Of a DNA stretch of 64,000 bases, positions 1 to 9,312 are shown piece after piece. Position 1 is the stretch's first letter. The number at the start of each line of letters is the position of its first letter. Location: the NCBI RefSeq assembly GCF_052088025.1, contig NZ_JBQCYD010000009.1, forward strand, positions 3,957 to 67,956, written 5' to 3'. This DNA is from Anaeromonas sp052088025. GTDB lineage: Bacteria; Bacillota; Clostridia; Tissierellales; SIT17. Under the pieces are notes generated by a model, which made no database searches, was not told the DNA's origin, and saw only the letters and a program-made list of their open reading frames with translations. A program made the translations under genes and the position numbers.

Positions 1-608
1 GTACTCGAATTTCCTCCTGATACTGTATTCATTTTTATATTATATTTTTCTTCAATTCTTTTCTTTAATCTATTTAATTTTTCTAGATTTTCTTCTGATG
101 GCATTATTCCACCAAAGCAAGATAGGTTTGTTCCAAGTCCATCAAGTTCAACACCAGGAAGCTCTATTATATGACCTGCTGTTTTCAGCGCATCTTCTTC
201 ATCAAATATTCCTTCTCTTAAATCTCCTACATCTATCATCAAAACTATTTTATGCTTTTTACCTATTTTAAGCGCTTCTTCTGAGAGCTTTCTTATAGTT
301 TTAATCTCTGAATTTAGAGATATGTCAGCATATTTTACTACTTCAGCAGCATTAGATATCATTGGTAATCTAACAAGCATCTTTTCTGCATTGATATCCT
401 TTAGTTTTTTTAATGCTTCTATTCTAGATTCACCTATTACTTTTACTCCACCTTCTATTAGTGCATTTGCAACTTCCACTGAACCACAAGTAACCTTGTT
501 TATACCTACTATTTCTACTCCCAATTCACCAAACACTTTTACCATTTCCTTAGTATTATGAGTGATTTTTTTTAAATCAACTTCAATTCTTGGATACTTC
601 TTTGTCAT
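1..608 (-). CDS. Alanine/ornithine racemase family PLP enzyme (3' part cut by window edge)
   Basis: The N-terminal 202 or so residues of a PLP-dependent racemase of the alanine-racemase fold; the C-terminal half lies beyond the window. The start MTKKYPRIEVDLKKI and the segment GINKVTCGS (probable PLP lysine K38) match the alanine/ornithine racemase family, whose members include the ornithine racemase of amino-acid-fermenting clostridia. Family knowledge: these enzymes interconvert L- and D-amino acids in the cytoplasm. The ATG lies 8 bases after a GGGGG ribosome site and 20 bases after the tex stop, so it is probably co-transcribed with tex. Substrate (Ala or Orn) cannot be told from this fragment. 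Confidence 0.8.
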   Translation of the reverse strand, partial: MTKKYPRIEVDLKKITHNTKEMVKVFGELGVEIVGINKVTCGSVEVANALIEGGVKVIGESRIEALKKLKDINAEKMLVRLPMISNAAEVVKYADISLNSEIKTIRKLSEEALKIGKKHKIVLMIDVGDLREGIFDEEDALKTAGHIIELPGVELDGLGTNLSCFGGIMPSEENLEKLNRLKKRIEEKYNIKMNTVSGGNSS

Positions 609-628
609 TTTATTAACCCCCATTAATA

Positions 629-2785
629 TTATTTAAGACCTTTCATTGTTAATGAAATCCTACCTTTGACTAAATCTACATCCATAACTTTTACATCTAC
701 ACTATCTCCAACAGAAACTACATCCATTGGACTTTTAATAAATCTATCACTAAGTTGTGATACATGAACTAAACCATCTTGTTTTACACCAATATCTACA
801 AAAGCACCAAAATCTACTACATTTCTAACTGTACCAGAAAGTATCATATCCTTTTTTAAATCTTCCATTTTCAAGACATCTGATCTAAATAATGGTTTTG
901 GCATATCTTCTCTTGGATCACGCCCTGGCTTTTTGATTTCTATTACTATATCTAAAAGAGTAGGAAGTCCCACTTCTAAATCATTTGCTAAATCTTCAAT
1001 TTCACCATATTCTTTAATTTTTTCTTCTATATTTTTAAGTTTACCTTCTTTTATATCTTCCTTGATATAGCCTAATTTTTCTATTAACTTCATAGTAGTC
1101 TTATAACTTTCTGGATGAACGGAAGTGTTATCAAGAGGATTATCTCCTCCTGCTATTCTAAGGAATCCTGCACATTGTTCAAAGGTCTTACCACCAAGTC
1201 TTTTAACTTTTTTAATATCTTTTCTGTTTTTAAATACACCTATTTCTTCCCTATGCTTTACTATGTTTTTTGATACAGCAGGAGATAGGCCTGCTACATA
1301 ATTTAAAAGTGAAGGTGAAGCTGTATTTAAATCTACACCCACTGTATTTACACAATCTTCTACTACTGATTTAAGTGAATCTGTAAGTTTTGTTTGATTT
1401 AAATCATGTTGGTATTGTCCAACACCTATGGATTTTGGATCAATTTTTACAAGTTCAGCAAGGGGATCTTGTAATCTTCTACCTATACTTATAGCACCTC
1501 TTATAGATACATTTACATCTGGATATTCTTCTGTTGCAAGTTTAGATGCCGAATATACTGATGCTCCTGCTTCTGAAACTATAGTATAATATACTTCTTC
1601 ACTCATTTCTGAAATCATATCAGAAACAATAGTTTCTGTTTCACGTGATGCTGTACCATTTCCAATTGGTATTAAATCTATCTTATATTTTTTAATCAAA
1701 TCCTTCATAATGGCTTTAGATTCTTCTACCTTGTTTTGAGGTTCATTTGGATATATAGTAGTATAATCTAATAATTTTCCTGTCTCATCCAATATAGCTA
1801 TCTTACAACCTGTCCTAAAACTAGGATCAACTGCCATAACTCTAACACCTGCAACTGGTGGAATCATAAGAAGTGGTTTTGTGTTTTTTGCAAATACCTT
1901 TATTGCTTCTTCTTCTGCACGTTCTGTAAGTATATTTCTTATTTCTCTTTCTATGGATGGCGCTATCAGTCTTTTATATGAGTCTTCTATTGCTTCATTT
2001 ATTATATCTTTAAAGATATAATTTTCTTTTCTTATTGTATTACGCTTTATATAATCAACTACAATATCATCTGGAGATTCTAAACTAATCTTTAATATAT
2101 TTTCTTTTTCTCCACGATTGATTGCAAGTATTCTATGGTTGGCTATTTTTTTTACTTCTTCATTATATTCATAATACATTTCATAAGTCTTATTTTCATC
2201 TTCACCATCAACTTTTGATGTGAGAACAGTTTTATTATACCATACACCTCTGATATATTTTCTAAAATCAGCATTGTCTGATATTATTTCAGCTATTATA
2301 TCCTTTGCTCCATTTATTGCATCCTCTATTGAATTAACTTCCTTTTCTTCATCAATGAACTCTTCTGCAATTTCTTCTATATTTCCTTCTTCCCTGCCTT
2401 GTAAAATAATTTCAGCAAGAGGTTCAAGTCCTTTTTCCTTGGCCTTTGTTGCTCTTGTTCTTCTTTTTTGCTTATATGGTCTATATAAATCTTCAACTCT
2501 TTGAAGTTTTTCTGCAGATAATATTTCTTTTTCTAATTCATCAGTTAATTTATCTTGTTCACCTATCAAACGTATTACTTCTTCTTTTCTATTTTCTAGG
2601 TTTCTTAGATATGTAAGCATTTCATCTAAGTCACGAAGTAATTCATCAGATAATTCACCCGTTGCCTCTTTTCTATATCTTGCTATAAAAGGAATAGTAT
2701 TTCCTTCATCAATTAAAGTAATAGTATCTTCTACTTGTTTCTTCCTTATGTCAAATTCTTTTGCGATTTTTAAAGCTATATCCAT
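629..2785 (-). CDS. tex: Tex family RNA-binding transcription accessory protein
   Basis: A 718-residue protein with the full Tex layout: N-terminal helical region, a YqgF/RNase H-like domain around residues 310-450 (AVDPSFRTGCK), helix-hairpin-helix repeats around 480-560 (GVDLNTAS, GLSPAVSKNIV), and a C-terminal S1 RNA-binding domain around 640-715. Tex binds nucleic acid and influences transcription and RNA metabolism in bacteria; its exact role is not settled. Length is normal for the family. The ATG follows an AGGGGGA ribosome site. Upstream is a HAD phosphatase on the same strand; downstream is the truncated racemase. Confidence 0.96.
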   Translation of the reverse strand: MDIALKIAKEFDIRKKQVEDTITLIDEGNTIPFIARYRKEATGELSDELLRDLDEMLTYLRNLENRKEEVIRLIGEQDKLTDELEKEILSAEKLQRVEDLYRPYKQKRRTRATKAKEKGLEPLAEIILQGREEGNIEEIAEEFIDEEKEVNSIEDAINGAKDIIAEIISDNADFRKYIRGVWYNKTVLTSKVDGEDENKTYEMYYEYNEEVKKIANHRILAINRGEKENILKISLESPDDIVVDYIKRNTIRKENYIFKDIINEAIEDSYKRLIAPSIEREIRNILTERAEEEAIKVFAKNTKPLLMIPPVAGVRVMAVDPSFRTGCKIAILDETGKLLDYTTIYPNEPQNKVEESKAIMKDLIKKYKIDLIPIGNGTASRETETIVSDMISEMSEEVYYTIVSEAGASVYSASKLATEEYPDVNVSIRGAISIGRRLQDPLAELVKIDPKSIGVGQYQHDLNQTKLTDSLKSVVEDCVNTVGVDLNTASPSLLNYVAGLSPAVSKNIVKHREEIGVFKNRKDIKKVKRLGGKTFEQCAGFLRIAGGDNPLDNTSVHPESYKTTMKLIEKLGYIKEDIKEGKLKNIEEKIKEYGEIEDLANDLEVGLPTLLDIVIEIKKPGRDPREDMPKPLFRSDVLKMEDLKKDMILSGTVRNVVDFGAFVDIGVKQDGLVHVSQLSDRFIKSPMDVVSVGDSVDVKVMDVDLVKGRISLTMKGLK

Positions 2786-2828
2786 TTAATTTCCCCCTAA
2801 ATTTACTTATCTATTCTATTATATATTT

Positions 2829-3629
2829 TTAGGAGGGTTTACTCAAATTTATTTTTTCTTTTATAACTTCTAATACACCATTTTCATCATTTGATTTTGC
2901 TATATAATCAGCTTCTTTTTTGAATTCTTCTGGTGCATTTTCCATTGCATAGTTATATTTTGCTTCCTTAAGCATTGGGCTATCATTAAAATAATCTCCA
3001 AAAACAAGCGTTTCATCTCTTTTTATATCAAATTTTTCTTGTATCATTCTTAGAGCTATACCCTTATTTGTAGCCTTGTTATAAATATCCATCCAAACTT
3101 CTCCAGATACTGATACCTTGGTTTTTTCTCCCCATCTTGGTCCAAAGTAATTATTATATGCACCTTCTACATCTTTTGGTACATATATAGCTATTTTTAA
3201 TATATCAGCATCTACTTCATATAAATCTTCTACTATTTCATATTCCTTATAATACTTTTCTAGTTCTTCTAATATTTCTTTTTTATCGGTATCTATATAA
3301 GCCTTTTTTTCACCTGAAAGCACTAAATTTAGTCCACCATATTCTTTTGCATCTTTAATTATTCCTTTTACATGATCTTTATTTAGTGCCTTAGAGTATA
3401 ATTTTTCATCCTTACTCATTACCATAGTTCCATTATCTGCTAGGAAAATTATATCATCTGCATGCTTTTTGAAATTTTCCTTTAATTTATAATATTGTCT
3501 TCCACTTGCTGCTACAAACTTTATATCTCTTTTAATCAATTCATTAAAAACATAATCAAACTCATCATTTATCTTACCTTCACTATCAAGTAAGGTACCA
3601 TCCATATCTGTTGCTATTAATTTAATCAT
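2829..3629 (-). CDS. Cof-type HAD-superfamily sugar-phosphate phosphatase
   Basis: A 266-residue cytoplasmic HAD hydrolase. The first motif DMDGTLLD near the N-terminus supplies the nucleophile Asp; a cap domain of the Cof (IIB) type occupies roughly residues 85-190; the C-terminal metal-binding motif FGDYFNDSPML is intact. Such enzymes dephosphorylate sugar phosphates, nucleotides or PLP; the substrate cannot be read from sequence. It follows the aga-type sugar operon on the same strand after a stem-loop, so it may relieve sugar-phosphate stress or be independent. Confidence 0.9.
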   Translation of the reverse strand: MIKLIATDMDGTLLDSEGKINDEFDYVFNELIKRDIKFVAASGRQYYKLKENFKKHADDIIFLADNGTMVMSKDEKLYSKALNKDHVKGIIKDAKEYGGLNLVLSGEKKAYIDTDKKEILEELEKYYKEYEIVEDLYEVDADILKIAIYVPKDVEGAYNNYFGPRWGEKTKVSVSGEVWMDIYNKATNKGIALRMIQEKFDIKRDETLVFGDYFNDSPMLKEAKYNYAMENAPEEFKKEADYIAKSNDENGVLEVIKEKINLSKPS

Positions 3630-3660
3630 TTTCTTCCACCTTCCTAGAATTTTATATTTA

Positions 3661-3688
3661 AAATAGCTGAGGAAAACCCCAGCTATTT
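3661..3688 (-). terminator. Stem-loop terminator after the sugar kinase gene
   Basis: An inverted repeat (AAATAGCTG / CAGCTATTT) directly after the pfkB-type stop codon, with a short T-rich tail on the minus strand. It could end or attenuate the aga-type operon before the HAD phosphatase gene. Confidence 0.6.
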
Positions 3689-4613
3689 ATATTTTTCTAA
3701 CTATTATTTTTTCTATTAATTCATTTACTTGCTCCATATCAATTTGTCCTGTTCCTTTAAGTGTGGCATTGCTCATTCCACAAGCATTGGCATATTTTAA
3801 TGCTTGATCTATTGTTTTACCCTTAGAAATAGAATATGCAAAACCTGCAACAGAACTATCACCTGAGCCTACTGTATTTGATACATCTACCTTTGGAATA
3901 TCTACTTTGAAATTTCCCTCTTCTCCAAAAAAGTACATTCCGTTACTTCCAAGAGATATTGCTATATTCTGTGCACCCTTACTAAGTATCTTATAGGCTG
4001 CCATTTTTATTGCTGCTTCAGAATCTAATTTTATTTTTGTTATGTTTTCTAATTCTTCTTTATTTGGCTTAACTAAAAATGGTTTTGACTTGAGATTTTC
4101 TAAAAGTACATCCCCACTTGTATCAAGTATTACCTTCTTGCCCTTACTAGCTGCTATTTCTATTATCTCAGAATAGATATCTATATCTATTCCTTTAGGT
4201 AGGCTACCTGATATTGTGATTATATCTAGATTTTCTACTTCATTTTTAAATTCTTCTATGAATTTATTCTTATCATCTTCTGATATATATGGTCCTTTTT
4301 CTAAAACTTCTATATTATCTCCATTACTATCAATTATATTTAGGCAAGTCCTAGTTGTACCACATACATCTGTGAATTTATCAATTATATCTATCTTTTT
4401 GATTTCAGACCTTATAAAATCTCCTGTATTTCCACCTAAAAATCCAAATGCGCATACATCTTCTTCTAGTAATTTTATAACTCTTGAAACATTTAATCCT
4501 TTGCCTCCTGCACTAGCATGATAATCTTCTGTTCTTTTTACTGTATTTTTAGCCAGCTCATCTATATTATATCTTCTATCTACTGCTGGATTTAATGTAA
4601 TCGTTCCAATCAT
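3687..4613 (-). CDS. PfkB-family tagatose-6-phosphate kinase / 1-phosphofructokinase
   Basis: A 308-residue ribokinase-fold kinase. The N-terminal sugar-binding motif GGKGLNVSRV and the C-terminal catalytic GSGDSSVAGF (anion hole and base Asp) are intact. The LacC/FruK/PfkB subgroup phosphorylates C1 of a ketohexose 6-phosphate or C6 of a ketohexose 1-phosphate. The context settles the likely role: it sits 9 bases after a tagatose-bisphosphate-type aldolase gene and downstream of agaS, so tagatose-6-P to tagatose-1,6-bisphosphate is the best inference. A ribosome site AAGGTG precedes the ATG. Confidence 0.88.
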   Translation of the reverse strand: MIGTITLNPAVDRRYNIDELAKNTVKRTEDYHASAGGKGLNVSRVIKLLEEDVCAFGFLGGNTGDFIRSEIKKIDIIDKFTDVCGTTRTCLNIIDSNGDNIEVLEKGPYISEDDKNKFIEEFKNEVENLDIITISGSLPKGIDIDIYSEIIEIAASKGKKVILDTSGDVLLENLKSKPFLVKPNKEELENITKIKLDSEAAIKMAAYKILSKGAQNIAISLGSNGMYFFGEEGNFKVDIPKVDVSNTVGSGDSSVAGFAYSISKGKTIDQALKYANACGMSNATLKGTGQIDMEQVNELIEKIIVRKI

Positions 4614-4622
4614 TTTATCACC

Positions 4623-5477
4623 TTAAGCCTTATCGTTACTGTTACATAATAATATTTTTTTCTTAACTAAATCTTTCATAGTCGCTTTTGCATCAAACAT
4701 ATATTTTCTAGGATCATTTGCACTAGGATTTTCCTTTAAATATCTCTTAAGTTCATCAGAATAAGCTATCTTTAACTCTGTTGCTATATTTACCTTACAT
4801 ATTCCAAGCTCTATACATCTCTTTACTGTTTGATCAGGTACATCAGATGCACCATGAAGTACTAGGGGTACATCAACTTTTGCTTCTATTTTTTCTAATC
4901 TATCGAAATCTATTTTTGGTTCGGATTTGTATAGGCCATGTGCTGTACCTATTGCTACAGCTAGAGAATCAATTCCTGTTCTTTTAACAAAATCATTTGC
5001 AAGCTCTGGATCTGTAAGTTGAGATTCGCTTTCTTCTACCACTAAATCATCTTCTACTCCAACTAATTTTCCAAGTTCTGCTTCTACTGATACATCATAT
5101 TTTTTTGCAAAATCTACTACAGATTTAACCTTCTTGATATTTTCTTCATAAGGAAGAGCAGATGCATCAATCATCACTGCTTTTGCTCCAAGTTTTATAG
5201 AACGCTTTATAGCCTCAACATCTTCATGATGATCTAAATGATATGCAATAGGCACATGTGAAATTTTTGCTGCTGCTTGCATTATATTCATAAGGTAGTC
5301 TTCACCTGCATAGCCTACAGTTCCTGGAGTTGCTGCAAGTATTACTGGAGAATTTAGTTCATTTGCTGCTTCTACTACTACTTGTACTGTTTCTAAATTA
5401 TGAATATTAAATGCAGGTACTGCATAGCCTTTTTTTCTCGCATCTTCTAATAAATTTTTACTTGATACAATAAACAT
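4623..5477 (-). CDS. kbaY: Class II tagatose-/fructose-bisphosphate aldolase, GatY/KbaY type
   Basis: A 284-residue zinc-dependent aldolase. The motif HLDHHED (residues 80-86) contains the catalytic Asp82 and zinc ligand His83; further zinc and phosphate residues lie in LVLHGASDVPD and KVNIATEL. The N-terminus (residues 18-30, YAVPAFNIHNLET) is characteristic of the GatY/KbaY group, which splits tagatose-1,6-bisphosphate into dihydroxyacetone phosphate and glyceraldehyde 3-phosphate. The ATG is immediately next to the stop of the deacetylase gene, so the two are probably translationally coupled. A role with fructose bisphosphate is possible, but the aga context favours tagatose. Confidence 0.9.
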   Translation of the reverse strand: MFIVSSKNLLEDARKKGYAVPAFNIHNLETVQVVVEAANELNSPVILAATPGTVGYAGEDYLMNIMQAAAKISHVPIAYHLDHHEDVEAIKRSIKLGAKAVMIDASALPYEENIKKVKSVVDFAKKYDVSVEAELGKLVGVEDDLVVEESESQLTDPELANDFVKRTGIDSLAVAIGTAHGLYKSEPKIDFDRLEKIEAKVDVPLVLHGASDVPDQTVKRCIELGICKVNIATELKIAYSDELKRYLKENPSANDPRKYMFDAKATMKDLVKKKILLCNSNDKA

Positions 5478-6635
5478 CTACATCTTCCTCTCATACACTA
5501 CTTTTCCATCTACAATTGTCATATATATATTAAAGTCATCATCTATTACAGTGATATTTGCTCTTTTACCTTTTTTTATACTACCTATTTGATCATCCAT
5601 ATTCATAGCTTTTGCTGGAATTATTGAAGCAAGTCTTATAGCTTCATATAGATTGATACCTGTAGCTTCTTTTATATTTTTTACACCATTTTTTATTTTA
5701 AGTGTACTTCCTGCAAGTGAGCCATTTTCTGTTCTAGCTATTGAATCTTTGACAATTACTTCAAGTTCTCCTAGAGAATATTTACCATCAGATAGTCCGC
5801 CTGCTCTCATGCAATCACTTATTAAATATAATTTATCATTATCTTTTTTAAGTCTATGAAGTATTCTCATAACTGCTGGATTTACATGAATATTATCTGC
5901 TATAAGTTCAGCATAAATGTCTTTATTATCCATTATAGCTCCTACAACCCCAGGATTTCTATGATGAAGTCCTGTCATTCCATTAAAAGTATGAACTCCT
6001 ATTTTTGCTCCATTTTTAATAGCTTCTATGGTCTGTTCATATGTCGCATTTGTATGACCTATTGAAGTTTCAACATTATTTTCTTTTAAATACTTTATAA
6101 TTTCAGCTGAATTTTCCTTTTCTGGAGCTATTGTAACTATCTTCACATTACCTTTTCCCAAAGCAACTAAATGCTTTATTTCATCTAATTTAAGTTCACG
6201 CATGAATTTTACAGGGTGAGCTCCCTTATGTTCTTCAGTTAAATAAGGTCCTTCTAAATATATACCTAAAACTTCTGCACCATTTAATCCCTTTTCTTTT
6301 GAATCTACTACATTTTCTATAGCATTTTCAATCTTTTTTATAGGTGCTGTAAGGGTTGTAGCTAAAAATGATGTTACCCCATTTTTTGCAAGATACTTGG
6401 ATATAGAATCAAGTGAATCAAAATCTGCATCCATAGTGTCATATCCATCTGCTCCATGAATATGAAGATCTATAAGTCCTGGAATTATCTTTAAATCACA
6501 TGCATCTATAACCTTTAATTTTTCATCATTTGAATTTGATATATTTTCTATTTTTCCATCATTTATAGTCATATAGCTATTTTCTAAGATTCCATCTTCT
6601 GCATATATCTCTTTTGATTTTATAGCATATCTCAT
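5478..6635 (-). CDS. nagA: N-acetylgalactosamine/N-acetylglucosamine-6-phosphate deacetylase
   Basis: A 385-residue amidohydrolase of the NagA/AgaA family. Visible features: metal motif HIH (residues 58-60), metal Glu in LEGPYL (about residue 128), conserved HTFNGMTGLHHRNPG substrate loop, and the catalytic-Asp region LISDCMRAGG. It removes the acetyl group from a hexosamine 6-phosphate. With AgaS downstream in the pathway and no nagB in the operon, GalNAc-6-P is the more likely substrate (AgaA role). I place the start at the ATG at 6635, which follows AGGAAAGGTG by 7 bases; a GTG three codons earlier lies inside that ribosome site. Confidence 0.93.
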   Translation of the reverse strand: MRYAIKSKEIYAEDGILENSYMTINDGKIENISNSNDEKLKVIDACDLKIIPGLIDLHIHGADGYDTMDADFDSLDSISKYLAKNGVTSFLATTLTAPIKKIENAIENVVDSKEKGLNGAEVLGIYLEGPYLTEEHKGAHPVKFMRELKLDEIKHLVALGKGNVKIVTIAPEKENSAEIIKYLKENNVETSIGHTNATYEQTIEAIKNGAKIGVHTFNGMTGLHHRNPGVVGAIMDNKDIYAELIADNIHVNPAVMRILHRLKKDNDKLYLISDCMRAGGLSDGKYSLGELEVIVKDSIARTENGSLAGSTLKIKNGVKNIKEATGINLYEAIRLASIIPAKAMNMDDQIGSIKKGKRANITVIDDDFNIYMTIVDGKVVYERKM

Positions 6636-6650
6636 ACTAATCACCTTTCC

Positions 6651-7076
6651 TTAAATACCATCATCTTCTAATTCTTGTTTTTCTTTTTTCTTCATTTCAA
6701 AAGTTACTATTTGTTTTTTACCAGTATCCATTGCTCTTTCTTTAAGTTCTACCAAATCTACATTTTCCCTATCAAATAATATCTCCATTATCATAGGTAC
6801 ATTTGTACCTGCTATTACTTCTATACCCTCATTTTCCATTGATAATTCTACACTCATCTTAAAAGGTGAGCCTCCTGGAATATCTGTAAATATTAGTGTT
6901 CCTTCTGCATTCATATTATCTATGGCTTTTTTTATATTGTTTTTTAAATCATCTGTTGAATCACTTTCTAAAAAATCTACTGTTTCTACTAGTTCTTGCT
7001 TTCCTGCTACAAGTTCTATTACTGAATTTAGTCCTTTTGCAAATTCACCATGACCTGCTATTATTAAAGCTATCAT
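6651..7076 (-). CDS. PTS EIIA component, mannose/N-acetylgalactosamine family
   Basis: A 141-residue cytoplasmic phosphocarrier of the mannose-class phosphotransferase system. The N-terminus IALIIAGHGEFAKG contains the phosphorylated His9, and the EIIA-Man fold is complete (FTDIPGGSPF around residues 62-71). It takes phosphate from HPr and passes it to EIIB. It is the last PTS gene of the operon, separated from EIID by a perfect 28-base inverted repeat that may tune its expression. It is a separate protein, not fused to EIIB as in E. coli ManX. Confidence 0.92.
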   Translation of the reverse strand: MIALIIAGHGEFAKGLNSVIELVAGKQELVETVDFLESDSTDDLKNNIKKAIDNMNAEGTLIFTDIPGGSPFKMSVELSMENEGIEVIAGTNVPMIMEILFDRENVDLVELKERAMDTGKKQIVTFEMKKKEKQELEDDGI

Positions 7077-7097
7077 AATCTTACTCCTTTCATTTAA

Positions 7098-7125
7098 AAT
7101 ATGGAAGGCAATTGCCTTCCATATT
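7098..7125 (-). other. Perfect inverted repeat between EIID and EIIA genes
   Basis: A 28-base perfect palindrome (AATATGGAAGGCAA / TTGCCTTCCATATT) with a short T run on the minus strand. It may be an intercistronic terminator or an mRNA-stabilising hairpin inside the PTS operon. Confidence 0.6.
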
Positions 7126-7136
7126 AATTTATATTA

Positions 7137-7979
7137 TTAAAATAATCCTAAATACTGTCCTGCTACACCAAATACTACTGTAATACCAATAAGTGCAAGT
7201 GGTGACCAACCTTTTTTAAGTAGGAAATACATTAGGAATGCATATCCAAGTGGAAGCATCTTAGGCATAATTTGATCTAATACACCTTCTTGAAGATTAA
7301 CTTCTGCCTCTCCTGCTTTTATTACTACATCTAATTTTAAGTTAATATATGAAGCAATTAAAGCACCTACAACTGTAAGACCAAGTATCGATGCTGCACG
7401 TGATACTAATTTGGTGCTTTCCTTTAATATTCCTATTGAATTAACGCCGGTTCTATATCCATAATACATTAGGCCAAATCTAAGACCAAAGTGGACTACA
7501 TTAAACAATATGAGGAAAATTATAGGTCCTGCAACACTACCATCAATTGCAAGTGATGCTCCTATACCTGCTGCTATTGGAAGGAGTGTCAGCCAGAAAA
7601 GTGCATCTCCTATTCCACCAAGAGGTCCCATTGTTGCTACCTTTATACCACGAATTGTGTCAGTATCATTTTTATTACCTTCCATTGCTGCAACTATTCC
7701 CATTACAAATGTTACAAGGAATGGATGAGTGTTGAAGAATTCCATATGCATCTTCATAGATTTTGATAAATCTTCTTTTTCCTTATGAATCTTTTCAAGC
7801 GCTGGACTCATTCCATATAACCAACCTGCAGCTTGCATTCTTTCATAGTTAAATGATGCTTGTAAAAGTAATGATCTCCAAGCCATCTTAGTTAAAGTCT
7901 TTCTATCTAACTCTACAGGCCTTTGATCCTTATATTCTGGATTAACAACTAATTCTTCTCTATTCACATTAGATTCCAT
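7137..7979 (-). CDS. PTS EIID component, mannose/N-acetylgalactosamine family
   Basis: A 280-residue EIID membrane subunit. The cytoplasmic N-terminal half carries the conserved KMAWRSLLLQASFNYERMQ; the C-terminal half has several hydrophobic membrane spans and the sequence GPLGGIGDALFW typical of the family. With EIIC it forms the sugar channel. The longest open frame starts 22 codons earlier, but the ATG at 7979 lies 9 bases after a clear AGGAGG, which itself sits inside the end of the EIIC gene; the two genes overlap by 11 bases and are probably translationally coupled. Confidence 0.94.
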   Translation of the reverse strand: MESNVNREELVVNPEYKDQRPVELDRKTLTKMAWRSLLLQASFNYERMQAAGWLYGMSPALEKIHKEKEDLSKSMKMHMEFFNTHPFLVTFVMGIVAAMEGNKNDTDTIRGIKVATMGPLGGIGDALFWLTLLPIAAGIGASLAIDGSVAGPIIFLILFNVVHFGLRFGLMYYGYRTGVNSIGILKESTKLVSRAASILGLTVVGALIASYINLKLDVVIKAGEAEVNLQEGVLDQIMPKMLPLGYAFLMYFLLKKGWSPLALIGITVVFGVAGQYLGLF

Positions 7980-8739
7980 CTGTATATACCTCCTCATTGC
8001 GTGGTGGTGGTGTGTTTGTTTTATCTTTATTATTATAGAAATCATACATTGCTATTGCAGCTCCTATAAGTGCTACTGCAAGTATTGGTAATTCTAAATA
8101 TGCAACTAATACAAATCCTATAATCAAAAATGCTATATATTGTGTCTTAAACATTACCTTAAGAAGTAGTGCAAAACCTATAGCTGGCATGATTCCACCC
8201 GCTGTAGAAAGTCCATCTATAAATGTTTGTGGTAACATGTTTACTACTGTTTCCGCAGTATCTGCTCCAAAATAAATTGGTAAGAATACAACTATAAAAT
8301 ATGATACAAATAAAATTGCAAGTCCTAAATAATTAATCCTATCAATACCCTTTAAATTTGCATTTTCTGCATATTCATCAGCCTTATGCATTACTGGTGA
8401 AAAAGCTGTAAATAAAAGTGTAACTCCTGCTTGTGCTGCTACTGCAAATGGTACTGCTATTCCTACTGCAACTTCCGGTTCTAAATTTGCAAGTATTGCA
8501 AATGCTGCACCAATGATACCTCCAACTACAACGTTTGGTGGTTGTGCTCCTGCAAGTGGTGCCATACCCATCCAAACAAGTTCAAGCATACCACCTGTTA
8601 TAAGTCCTGTTTGCACATCTCCAAGTATAAGACCGACTACAAGTCCAGATACAAGAGGTCTGTGAATATGTGTAAGACCGTTAAATAAGTCAATACCAGC
8701 TATTCCAGCCCATAGTGCTAAAAGTAAAGCTTGTAACAT
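7969..8739 (-). CDS. PTS EIIC component, mannose/N-acetylgalactosamine family
   Basis: A 256-residue integral membrane protein made almost wholly of hydrophobic spans. The motifs GLILGDVQTGLITGGMLELV and GAQPPN near the N-terminus belong to the EIIC-sorbose/mannose family, which binds and moves the sugar with EIID. The operon (AgaS, deacetylase, tagatose enzymes) suggests GalNAc or galactosamine as substrate. The ATG follows AGGAGG. The last codons overlap the EIID start. Confidence 0.93.
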   Translation of the reverse strand: MLQALLLALWAGIAGIDLFNGLTHIHRPLVSGLVVGLILGDVQTGLITGGMLELVWMGMAPLAGAQPPNVVVGGIIGAAFAILANLEPEVAVGIAVPFAVAAQAGVTLLFTAFSPVMHKADEYAENANLKGIDRINYLGLAILFVSYFIVVFLPIYFGADTAETVVNMLPQTFIDGLSTAGGIMPAIGFALLLKVMFKTQYIAFLIIGFVLVAYLELPILAVALIGAAIAMYDFYNNKDKTNTPPPRNEEVYTDGI

Positions 8740-8762
8740 TTATATTACCTCCTTTTATTTAG

Positions 8763-8798
8763 CCAGAGCCTTGGGACTTAAAGTCCCAAAAGTTCTGG
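8763..8798 (-). other. Intercistronic stem-loop between EIIB and EIIC genes
   Basis: A long imperfect hairpin (CCAGA...TTGGGACTTT / AAGTCCCAA...TCTGG) in the 66-base gap between the EIIB and EIIC genes, without a strong T run. It probably affects transcript processing or stability rather than full termination. Confidence 0.55.
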
Positions 8799-8805
8799 AT
8801 ATAAT

Positions 8806-9282
8806 CTAAATCATGTCTAATATATCTTTGTTCCTCTTATCATCAGGAACTTTTCTCATATCAAATGTTACTCCTAATTCATTTAATTCTTTGAAAGTCT
8901 TTTTATCATCTTCATCTACAGATATAGTAGAAGATAACTGTTCTTTTCCTTCAGCATAATGCATATTTCCTATATTAACTTCTTTTATAGGCACTCCACC
9001 TTTTACAAGTGTAAGTACATCTTGTGGTGTTTCAACTACAATAAAGATCTTTTGTCTATCTGCTGCCTTGTGAATTACATCAATTGTCTTTTGAAGTGTA
9101 AAAAATCTAGTTTGTACAGTATCAGGTAATACCATATCCATTAAGTTTTGTCTTACCTCATCTTGTGCAACCTTATCATTTGCAACTAATACTAAGTTAG
9201 CTCCTAAGAAACTAGTCCATGTAACACCAACCTGACCGTGAACAAGCCTGTTATCTATTCTTGTAAGTAAAATATTTGCCAT
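8806..9282 (-). CDS. PTS EIIB component, mannose/N-acetylgalactosamine family
   Basis: A 158-residue cytoplasmic EIIB of the mannose/sorbose class. The N-terminal RIDNRLVHGQ carries the phosphorylated His15. It receives phosphate from EIIA-His and passes it to the incoming sugar at EIIC/EIID. The ATG at 9282 follows GGAG by 7 bases; the TTG one codon upstream is too close to be the start. The order agaS, IIB, IIC, IID, IIA matches GalNAc-type operons. Confidence 0.93.
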   Translation of the reverse strand: MANILLTRIDNRLVHGQVGVTWTSFLGANLVLVANDKVAQDEVRQNLMDMVLPDTVQTRFFTLQKTIDVIHKAADRQKIFIVVETPQDVLTLVKGGVPIKEVNIGNMHYAEGKEQLSSTISVDEDDKKTFKELNELGVTFDMRKVPDDKRNKDILDMI

Positions 9283-9312
9283 CAAATCACTCCTTTAATT
9301 TTTTAGAAAAAT

